A stretch of DNA of 64,000 nt from the NCBI RefSeq assembly GCF_002563775.1, contig NZ_PDJO01000001.1, forward strand, positions 2,730,501-2,794,500, in the 5' to 3' direction. The notes beneath the pieces are model-generated. The model was not told the DNA's origin and did no database searches. It saw only the letters and a list, made by a program, of their open reading frames with translations. The translations under genes were made by a program, and so were the position numbers. Of this stretch, positions 14,668-24,360 are shown in pieces (the stretch's first letter is position 1; each line of letters begins with the position of its first letter). The DNA comes from Thioclava sp. ES.031. Lineage in GTDB: Bacteria; Pseudomonadota; Alphaproteobacteria; Rhodobacterales; Rhodobacteraceae.

Positions 14668-16932
14668 TCAGCCGCATTTGGAGTGGCCGCAATCGGCGCA
14701 GGTCATACAGCCTTCGACCATCCGCAGGGCGTAGGAGCCGCAGGACGGGCAGGCTTTGCCGCGGGGGGCTTCGCCGATGGCCATGCGGTCGGCCTCGGGG
14801 TCGGATTTCAGGCCCAGCCCTTCGCCTTCGAGGAAACCGATCGAGATCATGTGACGCTCGATCACGCCGCCAATCGCCGCAAGGATCGAAGGGATGTATT
14901 TGCCCTGCATCCAGGCCCCGCCGCGCGGATCGAACACGGCCTTGAGCTCTTCGACCACGAAGGAGACATCGCCACCGCGCCGGAACACCGCCGAGATCAT
15001 CCGGGTCAGCGCCACGGTCCAGGCGAAATGCTCCATGTTCTTCGAGTTGATGAAGACCTCGAAGGGACGACGATGACCGCCTTGGACGATATCGTTGATC
15101 GTGATGTAGATCGCGTGCTCCGAACCCGGCCACTTGATCTTGTAGGTCGAGCCTTCCAGCGCCGCGGGACGGTCCAGCGGCTCGGTCAGGTAGACCACAT
15201 CGGCGCCCTCATCGACTTCCGGCGCGGCCTCGGAGGTTTCCGACACGCTGAGAACCGAGCCCGTCACGTCGTTCGGACGGTAGGTGGTGCAGCCTTTGCA
15301 GCCGGTGTCCCAGGCTTCCATATAGACCGATTTGAACGCCTCGAAGGGGATATCCTCGGGGCAGTTGATGGTCTTGGAGATCGAGCTGTCGATCCATTTC
15401 TGCGCCGCGGCCTGCATCCGGACGTGATCCATCGGCGCGAGGGTCTGGGCGTTGACGAAATAGTCGGGCAGCGGTTTGTCCCCGAACTTGTCGCGCCACA
15501 TCTGCACCGCGTAATCGACCACTTCTTCTTCGGTGCGCGAACCGTCGGGCTGCAGCACCTTGCGCTTGTAGGCATAGGCGAAGACCGGCTCGATACCGCT
15601 CGAGACGTTGCCCGCGTAAAGCGAAATGGTTCCCGTGGGTGCGATGGAGGTCAGCAGCGCGTTGCGGATACCGTGCTCGCGGATCGCCTCGCGGACGTCG
15701 TCATCCATCTGCATCATGTTGCCCGAGGCGAGGTATTTCTCGGCATCGAACAGCGGGAACGGCCCCTTTTCCTTCGCGAGATCGACCGAGGCGAGATAGC
15801 TCGCCCGCGCGATCTGCTTCATCCAGACTTCGGTCTGTGCGGCGGCCTCTTCCGAGCCATAGCGCAGGCCCAGCATCAGGAGCGCGTCGGCAAGACCGGT
15901 CACACCCAGACCGATGCGACGCTTGTTCTGCGCCTCTACGCGCTGCTGCTCCAGCGGGAAGCGCGAGGCGTCGACCACGTTATCCATCATGCGGATCGCA
16001 AGGCGCACCATCTCGTCGAGCTGCTCGGGGTCCAGACCCGCATCCGCCTCGAACGGGTTCGTCACCAGACGTGCGAGGTTGATCGAGCCCAGCAGGCACG
16101 CGCCATAGGGCGGCAGGGGCTGCTCGCCGCAGGGGTTGGTCGCGGCGATCTGCTCGACATAGTTGAGGTTATTCATCTTGTTGATGCGGTCGATGAAGAT
16201 CACGCCCGGCTCGGCGTAGTCATAGGTCGCGCGCATGATCTTATTCCAAAGATCGCGGGCGTTCAGCGTGTGATAGACCTTGTCGCCGTATTTCAGGTCC
16301 CACGGACCGTCGGCCTTCACGGCCTCCATGAACGCGTCGGTCACCAGCACGGACAGGTTGAACATCCGCAGCCGCGCCGAATCCTGCTTGGCGGTGATGA
16401 AGCTCTCGATATCGGGGTGGTCGCAGCGCATCGTCGCCATCATCGCGCCGCGCCGCGAGCCCGCCGACATGATCGTGCGGCACATCGCATCCCAGACATC
16501 CATGAAGCTCAGCGGACCGGACGCATCGGCGGCGACGCCCTTAACCTCGGCCCCGCGCGGGCGGATGGTGGAGAAGTCGTAGCCGATTCCCCCGCCCTGC
16601 TGCATCGTCAGCGCGGCTTCCTTCAGCATGTCGAAGATGCCGCCCATGTTGTCAGGGATCGTTCCCATGACGAAGCAGTTGAACAGCGTCACCGCGCGGC
16701 CGGTGCCGGCCCCCGCGGCGATCCGGCCTGCAGGGAGATATTTGAAATCTTCCAGCGCGCCGTAGAATTTCTCTTCCCATTTCGCGGGCTTATCCTCGAC
16801 CTCGGCCAAGGCGCGCGCGATCCGGCGCCAGCTATCCTCAACGGTCGCGTCGATCGGGGTCCCGTCCTGTTCCTTCAGACGGTATTTCATGTCCCAGATC
16901 TGTTCGGCAATCGGGGCGGCAAAACGGCTCAT
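14668..16932 (-). CDS. nrdJ: Adenosylcobalamin-dependent ribonucleotide reductase (class II), short form
   Basis: 754 residues. Reduces ribonucleotides to deoxyribonucleotides using a radical made from coenzyme B12, with no oxygen need. The active-site Asn-Cys-Glu is in NPCGE (N266, C268, E270) and the partner redox Cys is C86 in LFNCFVMG. The finger loop QQGGGIGYDFSTIRPRG is present. The last 30 residues hold a CPSCG...CMTCADCG zinc-type tail with the usual C-terminal cysteines. Start has GAGGACC upstream. A second, much longer class II enzyme is encoded at 53535-57194. No cobalamin riboswitch is visible in the 159-base gap to the divergent gene. Confidence 0.95.
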   Translation of the reverse strand: MSRFAAPIAEQIWDMKYRLKEQDGTPIDATVEDSWRRIARALAEVEDKPAKWEEKFYGALEDFKYLPAGRIAAGAGTGRAVTLFNCFVMGTIPDNMGGIFDMLKEAALTMQQGGGIGYDFSTIRPRGAEVKGVAADASGPLSFMDVWDAMCRTIMSAGSRRGAMMATMRCDHPDIESFITAKQDSARLRMFNLSVLVTDAFMEAVKADGPWDLKYGDKVYHTLNARDLWNKIMRATYDYAEPGVIFIDRINKMNNLNYVEQIAATNPCGEQPLPPYGACLLGSINLARLVTNPFEADAGLDPEQLDEMVRLAIRMMDNVVDASRFPLEQQRVEAQNKRRIGLGVTGLADALLMLGLRYGSEEAAAQTEVWMKQIARASYLASVDLAKEKGPFPLFDAEKYLASGNMMQMDDDVREAIREHGIRNALLTSIAPTGTISLYAGNVSSGIEPVFAYAYKRKVLQPDGSRTEEEVVDYAVQMWRDKFGDKPLPDYFVNAQTLAPMDHVRMQAAAQKWIDSSISKTINCPEDIPFEAFKSVYMEAWDTGCKGCTTYRPNDVTGSVLSVSETSEAAPEVDEGADVVYLTEPLDRPAALEGSTYKIKWPGSEHAIYITINDIVQGGHRRPFEVFINSKNMEHFAWTVALTRMISAVFRRGGDVSFVVEELKAVFDPRGGAWMQGKYIPSILAAIGGVIERHMISIGFLEGEGLGLKSDPEADRMAIGEAPRGKACPSCGSYALRMVEGCMTCADCGHSKCG

Positions 16933-17091
16933 GAGGTCCTCGTTGGCAGCAGTTCGAGTGAGGTAAAAATCGAAAACCCCCTCCGCATATCGTGCGTCGG
17001 GGGCGGGCTGACACTATACCTAAGGCCTCTTCGCATGACCAGACGCAAATCGGACATTGCCGTCGCGAGACCGAAAACCTAATTAGGGAGC

Positions 17092-17517
17092 ATGGGTGAC
17101 AAAGTGGTGAATCTGATCAAACTGTGCGTCGGCGCCGAGAAGGTCGAAGACCTGATCGCGTGGCAGGCCAGCCGCTACGGCCAGGGTCCGGCCATGCATG
17201 TCACGCGCATGTGGCCGAAACGCGCGGACGAGATCCTGAACGGCGGGTCGCTATACTGGGTCTTCAAGGGCGCGGTGCTGGCGCGCCAGCGCGTGCTGGA
17301 GCTGTCCGAAGTGATGGGCGCCGACGGTATCGCGCGCTGCGCGATCGTTCTCGACCGCGAGGTCGTCCGCACCGAGGCGCTGATGCGCCGCCCCTTCCAG
17401 GGCTGGCGTTACCTCAGCCCCGAGGATGCGCCCCGCGATCTGCCCAAAGGCCGCGCCCGCGAAGAGGCCCTGCCCCGCGAGCTTGCCGTGGCACTGTCCG
17501 AGATCGGCCTGCGTTAA
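17092..17517 (+). CDS. DUF1489 family protein
   Basis: 141-residue cytosolic protein of a family conserved in Alphaproteobacteria and without known function. Family-like segments are NLIKLCVGAEKVEDLIAWQ, HVTRMWPKRADEIL and GSLYWVFKGAVLARQRVLEL. Divergent from the short nrdJ gene; its stop overlaps the stop of the convergent gene at 17514 by 4 bases. Family assignment is by remembered pattern. Confidence 0.8.
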   Translation: MGDKVVNLIKLCVGAEKVEDLIAWQASRYGQGPAMHVTRMWPKRADEILNGGSLYWVFKGAVLARQRVLELSEVMGADGIARCAIVLDREVVRTEALMRRPFQGWRYLSPEDAPRDLPKGRAREEALPRELAVALSEIGLR

Positions 17518-17834
17518 GCGGCGAGCCAGCTTTCCGCCTCTCCTTGCGCGGTGAAGATGCGAAATGCTCCGCCCTCGCCCTGCATGCTCGCCTCGGAGCG
17601 CATATCCTCCGGCACGACCAGCGCGCAGCGCCCGGCCTGACCGTCTTCGCAGCTTTGGCGCAGCCCGCCGATCAGCTCCGCCATGTAGCCGTCGAAGCGC
17701 GGCGCGACGACCACCATCATCCGATCCGCGGACCCGACGAGGCGCATCGCCTCGGTCACATCATGTTTAAGAACGGTGCCGGAGGCGATCAGACCGACCA
17801 CGCCTTCGGGGCTATCTTCCATCGAGTCGATCAT
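17514..17834 (-). CDS. Small STAS/SpoIIAA-like hypothetical protein
   Basis: 106 residues from the ATG at 17834, chosen because AAAGGAA lies at good spacing. It has alternating hydrophobic strands and helices (VVGLIASGTVLKHDV; ADRMMVVVAPRFDGYMAEL; GRCALVVPEDMRSEASMQ) resembling the SpoIIAA/STAS-like fold, but no catalytic motif. It lies downstream of pgi in the same direction, with a 117-base gap, so it may be the tail gene of the zwf-pgl-pgi unit. Function unknown. Confidence 0.65.
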   Translation of the reverse strand: MIDSMEDSPEGVVGLIASGTVLKHDVTEAMRLVGSADRMMVVVAPRFDGYMAELIGGLRQSCEDGQAGRCALVVPEDMRSEASMQGEGGAFRIFTAQGEAESWLAA

Positions 17835-17951
17835 CGTGGAATTCCTTTGTTCGAACACCAGTCGGCGAGGCGCTTCGCCCCACCTCCAAGCTGAACGGAC
17901 GGATGTACGCCCCGGTTCCGCCCGGAGGCGGCACCGTCAACGAAGCCTGAT

Positions 17952-19559
<1,608 letters not shown>

Positions 19560-19575
19560 CGCTTGCTCTGCCCAG

Positions 19576-20247
19576 TTATTCAGCCCAGTGAACGGTCGCG
19601 TCCTTGAGAACGGCGCGCACCGGCGCCTGTTCCACGGGGAGCCTCTCGGCCGCTTCGATCGCCGCGCGCTTCTCCGCGCCGGTGATCAGGATATGCGTAT
19701 ACATCGCGTCGCGCAGCACGGGTGCGGACAGGGTGATACGCGGCTCGCCCGCAGCTTCGGCCCGCATCGGCAGCAAGATCGGCGCATCGTTCGACAGCGC
19801 CTCTTTCAGCCGGTCGGCGCCCGGGAAAAGGCTCGCCGTATGCATATCCGCGCCCATGCCCAGAAGCAGGACGGAAATCGGCAGATGCGGCGCGATGCCC
19901 TCGGCCAGTTCCGCCATCTTGTCTTCGGGCCGCTCCGCCTCGGCATAAAGCGGCACCAGCGTCGCCGCTGCCGCCCGCCCCTTCAGGAGCCGCGCACGGA
20001 TCAGGCGCGTGTTAGACCGCTCCGAGCTCTCGGGCACCCAACGCTCGTCATTGAGGAGCACCGCGACCTTGGACCAGTCCAGATCAATGTCGGAAAGGAT
20101 ATCGAAGATCGGACCGGGCGTGGAGCCGCCGGGCACCGACAAGGTCGCGCGGCCCTCGTTGTTGATCGACGCGCGCAACTGGCTCGCGATGCGATCCGCG
20201 AGCCCCATCATCAGCATCTCGCGATCTGGATAACTCTCAAAGTTCAT
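19576..20247 (-). CDS. pgl: 6-phosphogluconolactonase
   Basis: 223 residues; hydrolyses 6-phosphogluconolactone, the Zwf product, to 6-phosphogluconate. DevB-type family with [35 protein letters not shown] and [17 protein letters not shown]. It overlaps the zwf stop by 4 bases (ATGA), indicating coupled translation. Position between zwf and pgi is the usual alphaproteobacterial order. Confidence 0.95.
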   Translation of the reverse strand: MNFESYPDREMLMMGLADRIASQLRASINNEGRATLSVPGGSTPGPIFDILSDIDLDWSKVAVLLNDERWVPESSERSNTRLIRARLLKGRAAAATLVPLYAEAERPEDKMAELAEGIAPHLPISVLLLGMGADMHTASLFPGADRLKEALSNDAPILLPMRAEAAGEPRITLSAPVLRDAMYTHILITGAEKRAAIEAAERLPVEQAPVRAVLKDATVHWAE

Positions 20248-21698
20248 TCGCGAATCTCCCGCCAGCGGCGTCCGTCGCGATGCATCAGCATCAACGCGTC
20301 ATCGGGCCCCGACGCGCCGCTGTCATAGGTTTGAGGTTTGTCGCCGCGCGCCTCCCAGCCCTCGATGATCGGGTCGGTCCAGGCCCAGGCCGCCTCGACC
20401 TCGTCGCCGCGCATGAACAGCGTCTGGTTGCCGCGGATCACGTCCATGATCAGGCGCTCATAGGCGTCGGTGATGTCGGCCTCGTCGCCCAGAGCTTCCG
20501 CGAAGGACATATCGAGCGGCACCTGAACCAAGCGCATCCCGCCCGGCCCCGGCTCCTTGATCATCATCTTCAGGTTCATGCCCTCATTGGGCTGCAACCG
20601 GATCACCAGCACGTTCTCGCGCCACTCGCCCTCGGCGTCGTCGAAGATCTGGTGCGGCGGCTCCTTGAAGGTGATCGCGATCTCGGAGGTGCGCGCGCGC
20701 AGCCGCTTGCCGGTGCGCAGATAGAAGGGCGTGTTCACCCAGCGCCAGTTCGCGACATGGCATTTCATCGCGATATAGCTCTCGGTCGTCGACTCCGGGT
20801 CCTCGGCATCTTCGAGATAGCCGGGCGCATCCTTGCTCGCCGCGTATTGGCCCCGCACGATATCGGCGGGCTGGACGGGCTGGAGCGCGCGGATCACCTT
20901 GAGCTTCTCGTCGCGCACCGCATCGGGGTCGAAGTGGTAGGGCGGCTCCATCGCGATCAGGCACAGAAGCTGCATCATGTGGTTCTGGACCATGTCGCGC
21001 ATCGCGCCCGACTTGTCATAATACGACCCGCGACCGCCGACGCCGACCGTTTCGGCCACGGTGATTTGCACATGATCAACAAATTGGCTGTTCCAGAGCG
21101 GCTCGAACAGGATGTTGGCAAAGCGCACCGCCATCAGGTTCTGCACCGTCTCTTTGCCGAGATAATGGTCGATCCGGTAGATCTGCGTCTCGTCGAAATA
21201 CTCCGCCAGCGCCGCGTTGAGCGCCTTGGCCGAGGCGAGGTCGCGCCCGAAAGGTTTCTCGACCACGATCCGCGCCTCCGGCCCCGCGATACCGCGCGTG
21301 TGCAGGCGCTCGGCCAGATCGCCGAACAGCGCCGGCGCGACCGAGAAGTAGAACGCATTGACGGTGTCGCCGCGGACTTTCGACTTCAGATCGTCCCAGC
21401 CGCCATCGCCTTTCGCGTCGATCGCGACATAGTCGAGCATCGGCAGGAAACCATCCAGCGCGCCTTCGTCGTCGCATTTACTGCCGCCGAATTCGGCGAT
21501 TGCGGCGCGGGTCTGATCGCGGAATTCCTCTGCGGTCATCTCCGAGCGCGCAGCCCCGATTATGGTGGATCCTTCGGGAATTTGTCCGGCGCAATAGCGG
21601 CGAAACAGGCCGGGGAGAATTTTGCGATTGGCGAGGTCGCCAGTGGCGCCGAAAATCACCAGGTCGAAACGATCGACGGGAATGACGCGCGAAACCAT
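20244..21698 (-). CDS. zwf: Glucose-6-phosphate 1-dehydrogenase
   Basis: 484 residues; the NAD(P)-linked first step of the Entner-Doudoroff and oxidative pentose phosphate routes. The N-terminal nucleotide site is FGATGDLANRKILPGLF and the catalytic motif is YRIDHYLGKETVQNLM. The family C-terminal domain is complete. It is the promoter-proximal gene of zwf-pgl-pgi. A perfect palindrome GTTAGCGCTAAC sits 24 bases before the start codon, identical to one upstream of edd, so it is probably controlled by the same LacI-type repressor. Confidence 0.97.
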   Translation of the reverse strand: MVSRVIPVDRFDLVIFGATGDLANRKILPGLFRRYCAGQIPEGSTIIGAARSEMTAEEFRDQTRAAIAEFGGSKCDDEGALDGFLPMLDYVAIDAKGDGGWDDLKSKVRGDTVNAFYFSVAPALFGDLAERLHTRGIAGPEARIVVEKPFGRDLASAKALNAALAEYFDETQIYRIDHYLGKETVQNLMAVRFANILFEPLWNSQFVDHVQITVAETVGVGGRGSYYDKSGAMRDMVQNHMMQLLCLIAMEPPYHFDPDAVRDEKLKVIRALQPVQPADIVRGQYAASKDAPGYLEDAEDPESTTESYIAMKCHVANWRWVNTPFYLRTGKRLRARTSEIAITFKEPPHQIFDDAEGEWRENVLVIRLQPNEGMNLKMMIKEPGPGGMRLVQVPLDMSFAEALGDEADITDAYERLIMDVIRGNQTLFMRGDEVEAAWAWTDPIIEGWEARGDKPQTYDSGASGPDDALMLMHRDGRRWREIRE

Positions 21699-21721
21699 GG
21701 GCTGCTCCGTGTTTGGGGTCC

Positions 21722-21733
21722 GTTAGCGCTAAC
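21722..21733. promoter_or_regulatory. LacI-type operator upstream of zwf
   Basis: Perfect 12-bp palindrome GTTAGCGCTAAC with the central CG typical of LacI-family sites. The flanks add a further GGGGTC/GACCCC dyad. An identical 12-mer lies at 24249-24260 before edd. CceR, the LacI-family regulator of this pathway described in Rhodobacter sphaeroides, is the obvious candidate binder. Confidence 0.8.
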
Positions 21734-21804
21734 GACCCCCTTTTACTCACCTTACCTGAACAAGTCTAGCATGGGAGCGACATGAGACAACGCGAGGGCG
21801 CGGA

Positions 21805-22305
21805 TTAAGCGCCCTCACGCGAGAGAAACGCCTCAAGCGCCTGAATTTCCGGCACGATTTCTTCGGCCATACCTTCTGCGAAAGTCATGAAATCGGCGCG
21901 CGTTTCGGGCGGAACGGACAGAAGCACCGGAAAATCGGAGGCCATCGCCTGCGCGATCAGGTCGCGACACCCGCGCCCTGCGGCCTCCTGTTTGCCGAAT
22001 TTGTTGAGGATCACGATGGCACCCGGCTGCGCCATCTCAAGCGCATGGCCGACCTGTGCGACGACCTCTTCGAGCGCGCCTGCATCGAGCGAACAGGCCC
22101 CCGCGCCCTGCCCCAGATCCTGCGAGATCGTGCGGGTTTCGCCCTCGGGCAAGAGGCGCAGATGCATCTCGCACTCGAAGCGCTGCGGCACCTCTGCGCG
22201 CACCATGCCGATCACGTCGCGCCCCTGCGACAGCAGCCTGTCGGCGAGCTGGGCAAGGAGCTTGTCGGCCGCGCCGCGCTCTTGGCATGTGATGAACCCG
22301 ATCAT
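21805..22305 (-). CDS. DUF2478 family protein
   Basis: 166 residues from the ATG at 22305, since the family begins IGFITCQERGAADKLLAQLA; the longer frame to 22350 adds only random-looking sequence. Cytosolic, no membrane segment. The family looks like a nucleotide-binding P-loop relative and sometimes neighbours molybdenum genes, but no GK(S/T) loop is obvious here. GAIVILNKFGKQEAAGRGCR holds a Walker B-like strand. Role unknown. It is separated from zwf by about 100 bases and runs in the same direction. Confidence 0.7.
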   Translation of the reverse strand: MIGFITCQERGAADKLLAQLADRLLSQGRDVIGMVRAEVPQRFECEMHLRLLPEGETRTISQDLGQGAGACSLDAGALEEVVAQVGHALEMAQPGAIVILNKFGKQEAAGRGCRDLIAQAMASDFPVLLSVPPETRADFMTFAEGMAEEIVPEIQALEAFLSREGA

Positions 22306-22369
22306 TGCGCCTGTTTGGCGAGGCTTTCGCGGGCGGTCAAGGGGCCACACCCCGACACGCGTCGCGAGC

Positions 22370-22912
22370 TCACGCCGCCAGCGCCTTACCGAAACGCGGC
22401 AGACGCGCGCGTTTCATCAGCGCCCGGATCGGCTGCGGCTCGCCCGACAGGCGCTCGGCCTCGGCGCGCACGGCCTCGGTGACGGCACGCATCTGCTCAG
22501 GATGTTCGGACAGAAGCTGCCAGAGGAAGCCGTCCGGATCGCGCCGCTCCAGCCCCTCGCCCGCCAATGTGCCGCGCGGAAAATCCTGCGCGTTGAAGGT
22601 GAGGATCGCGTCGGCACTGCCCGCAATCGCTACCGCCAGCACGTGAAGGTCATTCTCGTCGGGCAGCACCAGCCGCGCCTCGATCCCCGGCTGGGCGGAA
22701 ATCTCGGCCTTCGGGAACCCCGCACGCAAAAGCGCGATTTCGCCGCGTGCGATGGCCTCGTCGGCAGGCGCGCGACGGGCCGCCGCGCGCGCCCATTCCT
22801 CGAGAATCCGCGCCGACCAGAGCGGACGGTAGAGCCCCGCCTTGGCCGCCCCGATCAGGATCTCGCGCAGCACCGTCGGGTAGAGCACGCAGGCATCGAG
22901 CACGACCCGCAT
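22370..22912 (-). CDS. PIN-domain protein
   Basis: 180 residues from the ATG at 22912, which overlaps the stop of the methyltransferase gene (TGATG). N-terminal MRVVLDACVLYP supplies the first PIN Asp; later acids in LPDENDLHVLAVAIAGSADA and ILTFNAQDFP complete the usual set for a Mg-dependent ribonuclease. The C-terminal third (LWQLLSEHPEQMRAVTEAVR) fits the PIN subfamily in which the toxin is longer than VapC. No antitoxin gene flanks it, so it may be a housekeeping PIN protein coupled to the rRNA methyltransferase rather than a toxin. Confidence 0.75.
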   Translation of the reverse strand: MRVVLDACVLYPTVLREILIGAAKAGLYRPLWSARILEEWARAAARRAPADEAIARGEIALLRAGFPKAEISAQPGIEARLVLPDENDLHVLAVAIAGSADAILTFNAQDFPRGTLAGEGLERRDPDGFLWQLLSEHPEQMRAVTEAVRAEAERLSGEPQPIRALMKRARLPRFGKALAA

Positions 22913-24120
22913 CAGTCGAGCCGGAAGAACAGGGATTTCAGATAGCCCGATTCCGCCAGCTGCGGCAGCATCGGGTGATCGGGCCCGGCATAGCCGGTAT
23001 GGATCAGCTGCGCCGACCGCCCCGCCTTGCCGATACCCCGTGTGCAGGCTGCGCGGAATTGCGACAGATCGGCAGCGTGCGAACAGGAGCACAGCACCAG
23101 ATAGCCGCCCGGCTCGACCAGCGGCGCGGCCATGCGCGCGATCCGCTCATACGCGCGCAGCCCCGCCTGCAGTGCGGGCTTGGCGGGCGCGAAGGCGGGC
23201 GGGTCGCAGATCACCAGATCGAAGCGCTCCCCTTCCCGGCCCAAAGCGTCGAGCGTGTCGAAGGCATCGCCCTGACGCGTGGCGAAGCGGTCCGCCATGC
23301 CCATCGCGGCCGCGCCCTTGGTCGCAAGATCCAGCGCCGGGGCCGAGGCATCGACCGACAGCGCCGACGTCGCACCACCTGCCAGCGCGGCCAACGCGAA
23401 GCCGCCCACATGGGAGAACACGTCGAGGACCCGCGCGCCCTCGGCCAGCCGTGCGGCAAAAGCGTGGTTCGGGCGCTGGTCATAGAACAGGCCCGTCTTC
23501 TGCCCGCCCATCAGGTCGGCAAGGTAGATCGCGCCGTTCATCGGCACCTCGACCGGCGCCTCGATCCCGCCGCGCAGGGTGAGCATGTCCTCGTCCAGCC
23601 CTTCGAGCGTGCGCGCGCGCCCCGCCGCGTTCTTGATGATCGTCGTGACGCCCGTCACCTCGGCCAACGCGGCCTCGAGATCGGCGATCATGACCTCCGA
23701 CCATGCCGCATTCGGCTGGATCACCGCCGCATCGCCGAAGCGGTCGATGATGACGCCGGGCAGCCCGTCCGCCTCGGCATGCACGAGCCGGTAGAACGGC
23801 GCATCGAACAAACGGGCACGCATCTCCAGCGCGCGGGTCAGCTTCGCGGCGATCCAATCGCGGTCGATCACCGCCTCCGCGTCGCGGCTCATCACCCGGC
23901 CGATGATCTTCGAGTTCGGGTTGACCGTCACCGTCGCGAGCGGGCGGCGCTCGCCATCCTCCAGCGTCGCGATCGTGCCGGGCGCCAGCGCCTTGGTGCG
24001 CCGGTCGGTCACCAGCTCATCGGCATAGACCCAAGGAAAGCCGTGGCGGATCGCGCGAGCCTCGGCCTTCGGGCGTAGCCGAACGGTCGGGCGGGTGGCG
24101 GTGTCTTCGGACTGGCTCAT
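22912..24120 (-). CDS. rlmI: 23S rRNA (cytosine-C5) methyltransferase, RlmI family
   Basis: 402 residues. N-terminal PUA RNA-binding domain (RLRPKAEARAIRHGFPWVYA), a linker domain with YRLVHAEADGLPGVIIDRFG, and a Rossmann SAM domain with VLDVFSHVGGFALAALAGG (motif I) and LVICDPPAFAPAK (motif IV). Near the end, GYLVLCSCSHAADLSQF carries the catalytic-type cysteines. Length is usual for the family. Target cytosine inferred from E. coli RlmI. It is divergent from edd across a 240-base gap that holds the shared operator. Confidence 0.88.
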   Translation of the reverse strand: MSQSEDTATRPTVRLRPKAEARAIRHGFPWVYADELVTDRRTKALAPGTIATLEDGERRPLATVTVNPNSKIIGRVMSRDAEAVIDRDWIAAKLTRALEMRARLFDAPFYRLVHAEADGLPGVIIDRFGDAAVIQPNAAWSEVMIADLEAALAEVTGVTTIIKNAAGRARTLEGLDEDMLTLRGGIEAPVEVPMNGAIYLADLMGGQKTGLFYDQRPNHAFAARLAEGARVLDVFSHVGGFALAALAGGATSALSVDASAPALDLATKGAAAMGMADRFATRQGDAFDTLDALGREGERFDLVICDPPAFAPAKPALQAGLRAYERIARMAAPLVEPGGYLVLCSCSHAADLSQFRAACTRGIGKAGRSAQLIHTGYAGPDHPMLPQLAESGYLKSLFFRLD

Positions 24121-24248
24121 CGGATGCTCCTTGCGCGCGCTGTCTCAAGCGCCGCCTTCCTAGCGCCAAGCGACGGGGCGCGAAAGCCCTCGCGCTTGCC
24201 GCCTCCCCGCTCTGCCCCAGATAATCGACAAAGGGAACGGGTTGCGGC

Positions 24249-24260
24249 GTTAGCGCTAAC
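24249..24260. promoter_or_regulatory. LacI-type operator upstream of edd
   Basis: Perfect palindrome GTTAGCGCTAAC, identical to that at 21722-21733 before zwf, placed 100 bases upstream of the edd start. It lies in the divergent gap and could affect both edd and the rlmI-like gene, though shared use with zwf points to edd. Confidence 0.8.
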
Positions 24261-24360
24261 ATGATAGCGAAGAGGCGACCGCGATCCGCGCCCGCTGCGC
24301 GAGCGGCCCGCAAGGGCTGCATATTCCGCATCAGATGCATAGCAAGGAAAGGCCCCGCCG

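Noticed and set aside
14683..17082. 799-codon open frame antisense to the short nrdJ
   Set aside because: It mirrors the high-GC coding frame of nrdJ, has no ribosome site and no domain; nrdJ motifs are unambiguous on the other strand.
22370..22912. Toxin-antitoxin module
   Set aside because: The PIN gene has no small partner gene on either side; the overlapping neighbour is an rRNA methyltransferase.
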